Assembly: GCA_021789355.1 (NCBI GenBank)
Contig: JAJYJR010000370.1
Span: 1 to 6,163, forward strand
Length of the DNA: 6,163 bases
Direction: 5' to 3'
Origin: Chloroflexota bacterium
GTDB lineage: Bacteria > Chloroflexota > Limnocylindria > Limnocylindrales > CSP1-4
Shown here: positions 4,504 through 6,163 of the stretch, piece by piece
Layout: every line of letters begins with the position of its first letter
How positions within the stretch are numbered: position 1 is the stretch's first letter
Program-made: the position numbers and the translations under genes
The notes under the pieces: generated by a model
Database searches by the model: none
Seen by the model: only the letters and a program-made list of their open reading frames with translations
What the model was told of the DNA's origin: nothing

Positions 4504-5307
4504 CTACCTCGCCGACTCCGCACCCACCACCTGGTCGGCGGCTCCCTGTCGGGCTGCCACGGTCACGCCTGCCGGCGCGTGCGACACATCCGGCGACGGG
4601 GATCCCGACACCTGCCGCGATCCCTCGATGTCGAGCACGTACCCGATCCCCTGGAAGGTGGTGATCGGCCCCGGCTCGCCCGGCGCCGCGCCGAGCTTGC
4701 GGCGCACCCGGCTGATCCAGACCCGCAGGTACTGGAGGTCGTCGCGGTACTCGGGCCCCCAGACCTTGGTGAGGAGCTCGGTGTGGAGCACGACGCGTCC
4801 CGCGTTGGCGGCCAGGTGCTGGAGCAGCAGCCACTCTGTTCGCGACAGCGACACCAGCTCGCCATTCCGGGTGACGATCCGTCGTTCCAGGTCGATCTCG
4901 ATGTCGCCCAGGCGCACCACGCCCGCGCCCGGCGAGCCGGCCGCGCGGCGCAGCACGGCGCGCACGCGGGCGGCCAGCTCGTCGGGGTGGAACGGCTTGG
5001 CCACATAGTCATCGGCGCCGAGGTCGAGCCCCTTGGCCTTGTCCGCCGTCGAACCCTTGGCGGTCAGCAGGATCACGGGCACCGGCCGCCATTCGCGCAG
5101 CTGCCGCATGACCTCGATGCCGTCGAGATCCGGCATCACGATGTCCAGCAGCACGATGTCGGGGCGCACCTCCTCGGCCTTGCGCAGGGCCTCCTCTCCG
5201 CTGTTGGCGGTCACCACCCGGAAGCCCTCGTCGTGCAGCGTCAGGGCCACGAGCTTGGTGATCCGGGGCTCATCGTCGGCGACGAGCACCAGCAACTGGT
5301 TGTTCAC
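4504..5307 (-). CDS. OmpR/PhoB-family (KdpE-like) response regulator
   Basis: This 267-residue cytoplasmic transcription factor is phosphorylated by the adjacent kinase. The receiver domain covers residues 5-121: acidic pocket D11-D12, phospho-acceptor D55 in LLDIVMPDLDG, T82 in LLTAKGS and K104 in YVAKPF. All key residues are present. The PhoB-type winged helix covers about 130-226 (GDIEIDLERR, LSRTEWLLLQHLAANAG, VWGPEYRDDLQYLRVWISRVRRKLG, GIGYVLD). A 41-residue tail of low-complexity Ser/Pro/Ala character (227-267) extends past the usual end. The start is GTG at 5307 with GAGGAGG just upstream; longer upstream frames are Arg-rich and lie inside the kinase gene. GTG overlaps the kinase stop as GTGA, implying translational coupling. 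The sensed signal and target genes are unknown. Confidence 0.97.
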   Translation of the reverse strand: MNNQLLVLVADDEPRITKLVALTLHDEGFRVVTANSGEEALRKAEEVRPDIVLLDIVMPDLDGIEVMRQLREWRPVPVILLTAKGSTADKAKGLDLGADDYVAKPFHPDELAARVRAVLRRAAGSPGAGVVRLGDIEIDLERRIVTRNGELVSLSRTEWLLLQHLAANAGRVVLHTELLTKVWGPEYRDDLQYLRVWISRVRRKLGAAPGEPGPITTFQGIGYVLDIEGSRQVSGSPSPDVSHAPAGVTVAARQGAADQVVGAESAR

Positions 5308-6163
5308 GCTTCCTCCTCGGTGAAGGTCTGGAGAGCGAAGCCGAACTCGGACCCGCCGCCGGATCGCGGCCGGGCCCATATGCAGCCGCCCATGGCTTCG
5401 ACGAGGCGGCGGCAGACAAACAACCCGATTCCGGCACCCCCGGTTATCCGGGAGGTGGTCTCTGAACGATAGAAGAGATCGAAGAGCCTGTCGGCCTCGT
5501 CGGCCGGGAACCCGGGCCCCTCGTCGAGCACACGGATCTCAACCCGGTCCGCGGCGGCGGTCAGCTCGAGCCGCACCGTGCTCCCGGGTGGACTGTAATT
5601 CGCGGCGTTGGTGAGCAGGTTCCGGGCAACCTGCTCCACGTGCGTGCGCTCTGCCCGCACCGCCGGGAGCCCGACCGGGACAGCAGCGTCGAAATGCGTG
5701 GCCGGGAACCGCGTCCGCTCCAGGTCGATGACCTCCGGAAGGATGCGCTGCAGCAGCACCGGCTCGTCGCCCAGCGACCCGGGCTCCACTCCGTCGAACC
5801 GGGCCAGCACGAGGAGGTCCTCGACCAGGCGGTACAGCCGTTCAGACTCGGCCGCGATATCCCGGTACACCTCCTGGCGAACCGCTGGGGTCAGGGAGCC
5901 CCCGGCGCCCCCGAGCACCTTGGATCCCGCGTAGATCGTGGTGACCGGCGTCCGCAGCTCGTGTGACAGGACCCCGATGAACGCCTCCTGCGCCTGCCGC
6001 GATCGTCGCGCATCGCTCACGTCCCGGATCAGCACGATGGTCGCCACCGCGGGGGCGGCCCCGCGCGTCGCGCCCTCCCCCATCACGGGGTGGGCCGTCA
6101 GCGACAGCCACTGCTCCTGCCCGTCGCGGTACCGCAGCTGCGCGGGTCCCTGGCGCTCGCACA
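5304..6163 (-). CDS. PAS-linked sensor histidine kinase, C-terminal part
   Basis: The 5' end lies beyond the right edge; 285 codons before the stop are visible. Residues 1-46 of the fragment (CERQGPAQLRYRDGQEQWLS to IVLIRDVSDARR) read as the last strands of a PAS/PAC sensor domain joined to the kinase by a helix. The HisKA domain follows with FIGVLSHELRTPVTTI, the phospho-acceptor His being residue 67. The HATPase_c domain has the N box (NLLTNAANYSP, 183-193), G1 box (DEGPGFP, 213-219), F box (LFDLFYRSE, 226-234) and G2 box (GAGIGLFVCRRLVEAMGG, 242-259), so it looks catalytically complete. No membrane segment is visible in this part. It is read first in a kinase-regulator operon, overlapping the regulator start by GTGA. 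The apparent internal start (GTG at 6086) is not needed, since the frame stays open to the edge. Confidence 0.96.
   Translation of the reverse strand, partial: CERQGPAQLRYRDGQEQWLSLTAHPVMGEGATRGAAPAVATIVLIRDVSDARRSRQAQEAFIGVLSHELRTPVTTIYAGSKVLGGAGGSLTPAVRQEVYRDIAAESERLYRLVEDLLVLARFDGVEPGSLGDEPVLLQRILPEVIDLERTRFPATHFDAAVPVGLPAVRAERTHVEQVARNLLTNAANYSPPGSTVRLELTAAADRVEIRVLDEGPGFPADEADRLFDLFYRSETTSRITGGAGIGLFVCRRLVEAMGGCIWARPRSGGGSEFGFALQTFTEEEA
5312..5317 (-). promoter_or_regulatory. Ribosome binding site of the response regulator
   Basis: Minus-strand AGGAGG, four bases before the GTG start and inside the last codons of the kinase gene, which encode the terminal Glu-Glu-Glu-Ala. It fixes the GTG start. 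Confidence 0.75.

Noticed and set aside
4563..5472. Alternative frames on both strands over the response regulator and kinase
   Set aside because: Compositionally biased shadows; the receiver, winged-helix and kinase motifs all lie in the two annotated minus-strand frames.
1..6163. CRISPR array, insertion-sequence ends, or tandem repeats
   Set aside because: No regularly spaced direct repeats, transposase motifs or terminal inverted repeats with target duplications were found by eye on either strand.

Overview
The window is about 6.2 kb of GC-rich bacterial DNA. It contains no mobile-element genes, rRNA or CRISPR array. The gene styles suggest a soil or sediment Chloroflexota lineage (Limnocylindria-like) or an actinomycete; they include an ArsR-type winged-helix regulator next to a RibD-C/DHFR-like protein, GTG starts, and a KdpE-like response regulator. 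This assignment is inference only.

Layout, left to right. (1) 1-91, minus: the first 30 codons of a dihydrofolate-reductase-like (RibD C-terminal) protein with a strong AGGAGG ribosome site. (2) 260-856, minus: a winged-helix regulator directly upstream of it, probably co-transcribed. (3) 857-984: a divergent control region with an imperfect palindrome and a candidate leaderless promoter. (4) 985-1308, plus: a small hypothetical protein. (5) 1309-1657: no convincing gene, but the 3' half of a tRNA-Gly-like sequence ending in CCA, followed by two compact hairpins. (6) 1658-3121, minus: a complete NCS1-family nucleobase/hydantoin/allantoin-type permease. (7) 3122-3636: a divergent intergenic region holding two strong inverted repeats and the N-terminal remnant of a Nudix hydrolase. 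(8) 3637-4458, plus: an IclR-family regulator, likely controlling the permease and itself. (9) 4504-6163, minus: a two-component system, with a PAS-linked histidine kinase (5' end outside the window) overlapping an OmpR/PhoB-type response regulator by GTGA.

How the parts work together. The divergent IclR regulator and NCS1 permease look like a substrate-responsive uptake module, and the palindromes between them are candidate operators. The kinase and regulator form a translationally coupled signalling pair that converges on iclR and is probably independent of it. The left-hand regulator and DHFR-like protein form a third unit. The permease segment lies between a tRNA 3' remnant and a decapitated Nudix gene, which suggests past recombination or insertion. 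I see no clearly new multi-gene system; the most worthwhile signals are the two gene remnants and the operator-like repeats.
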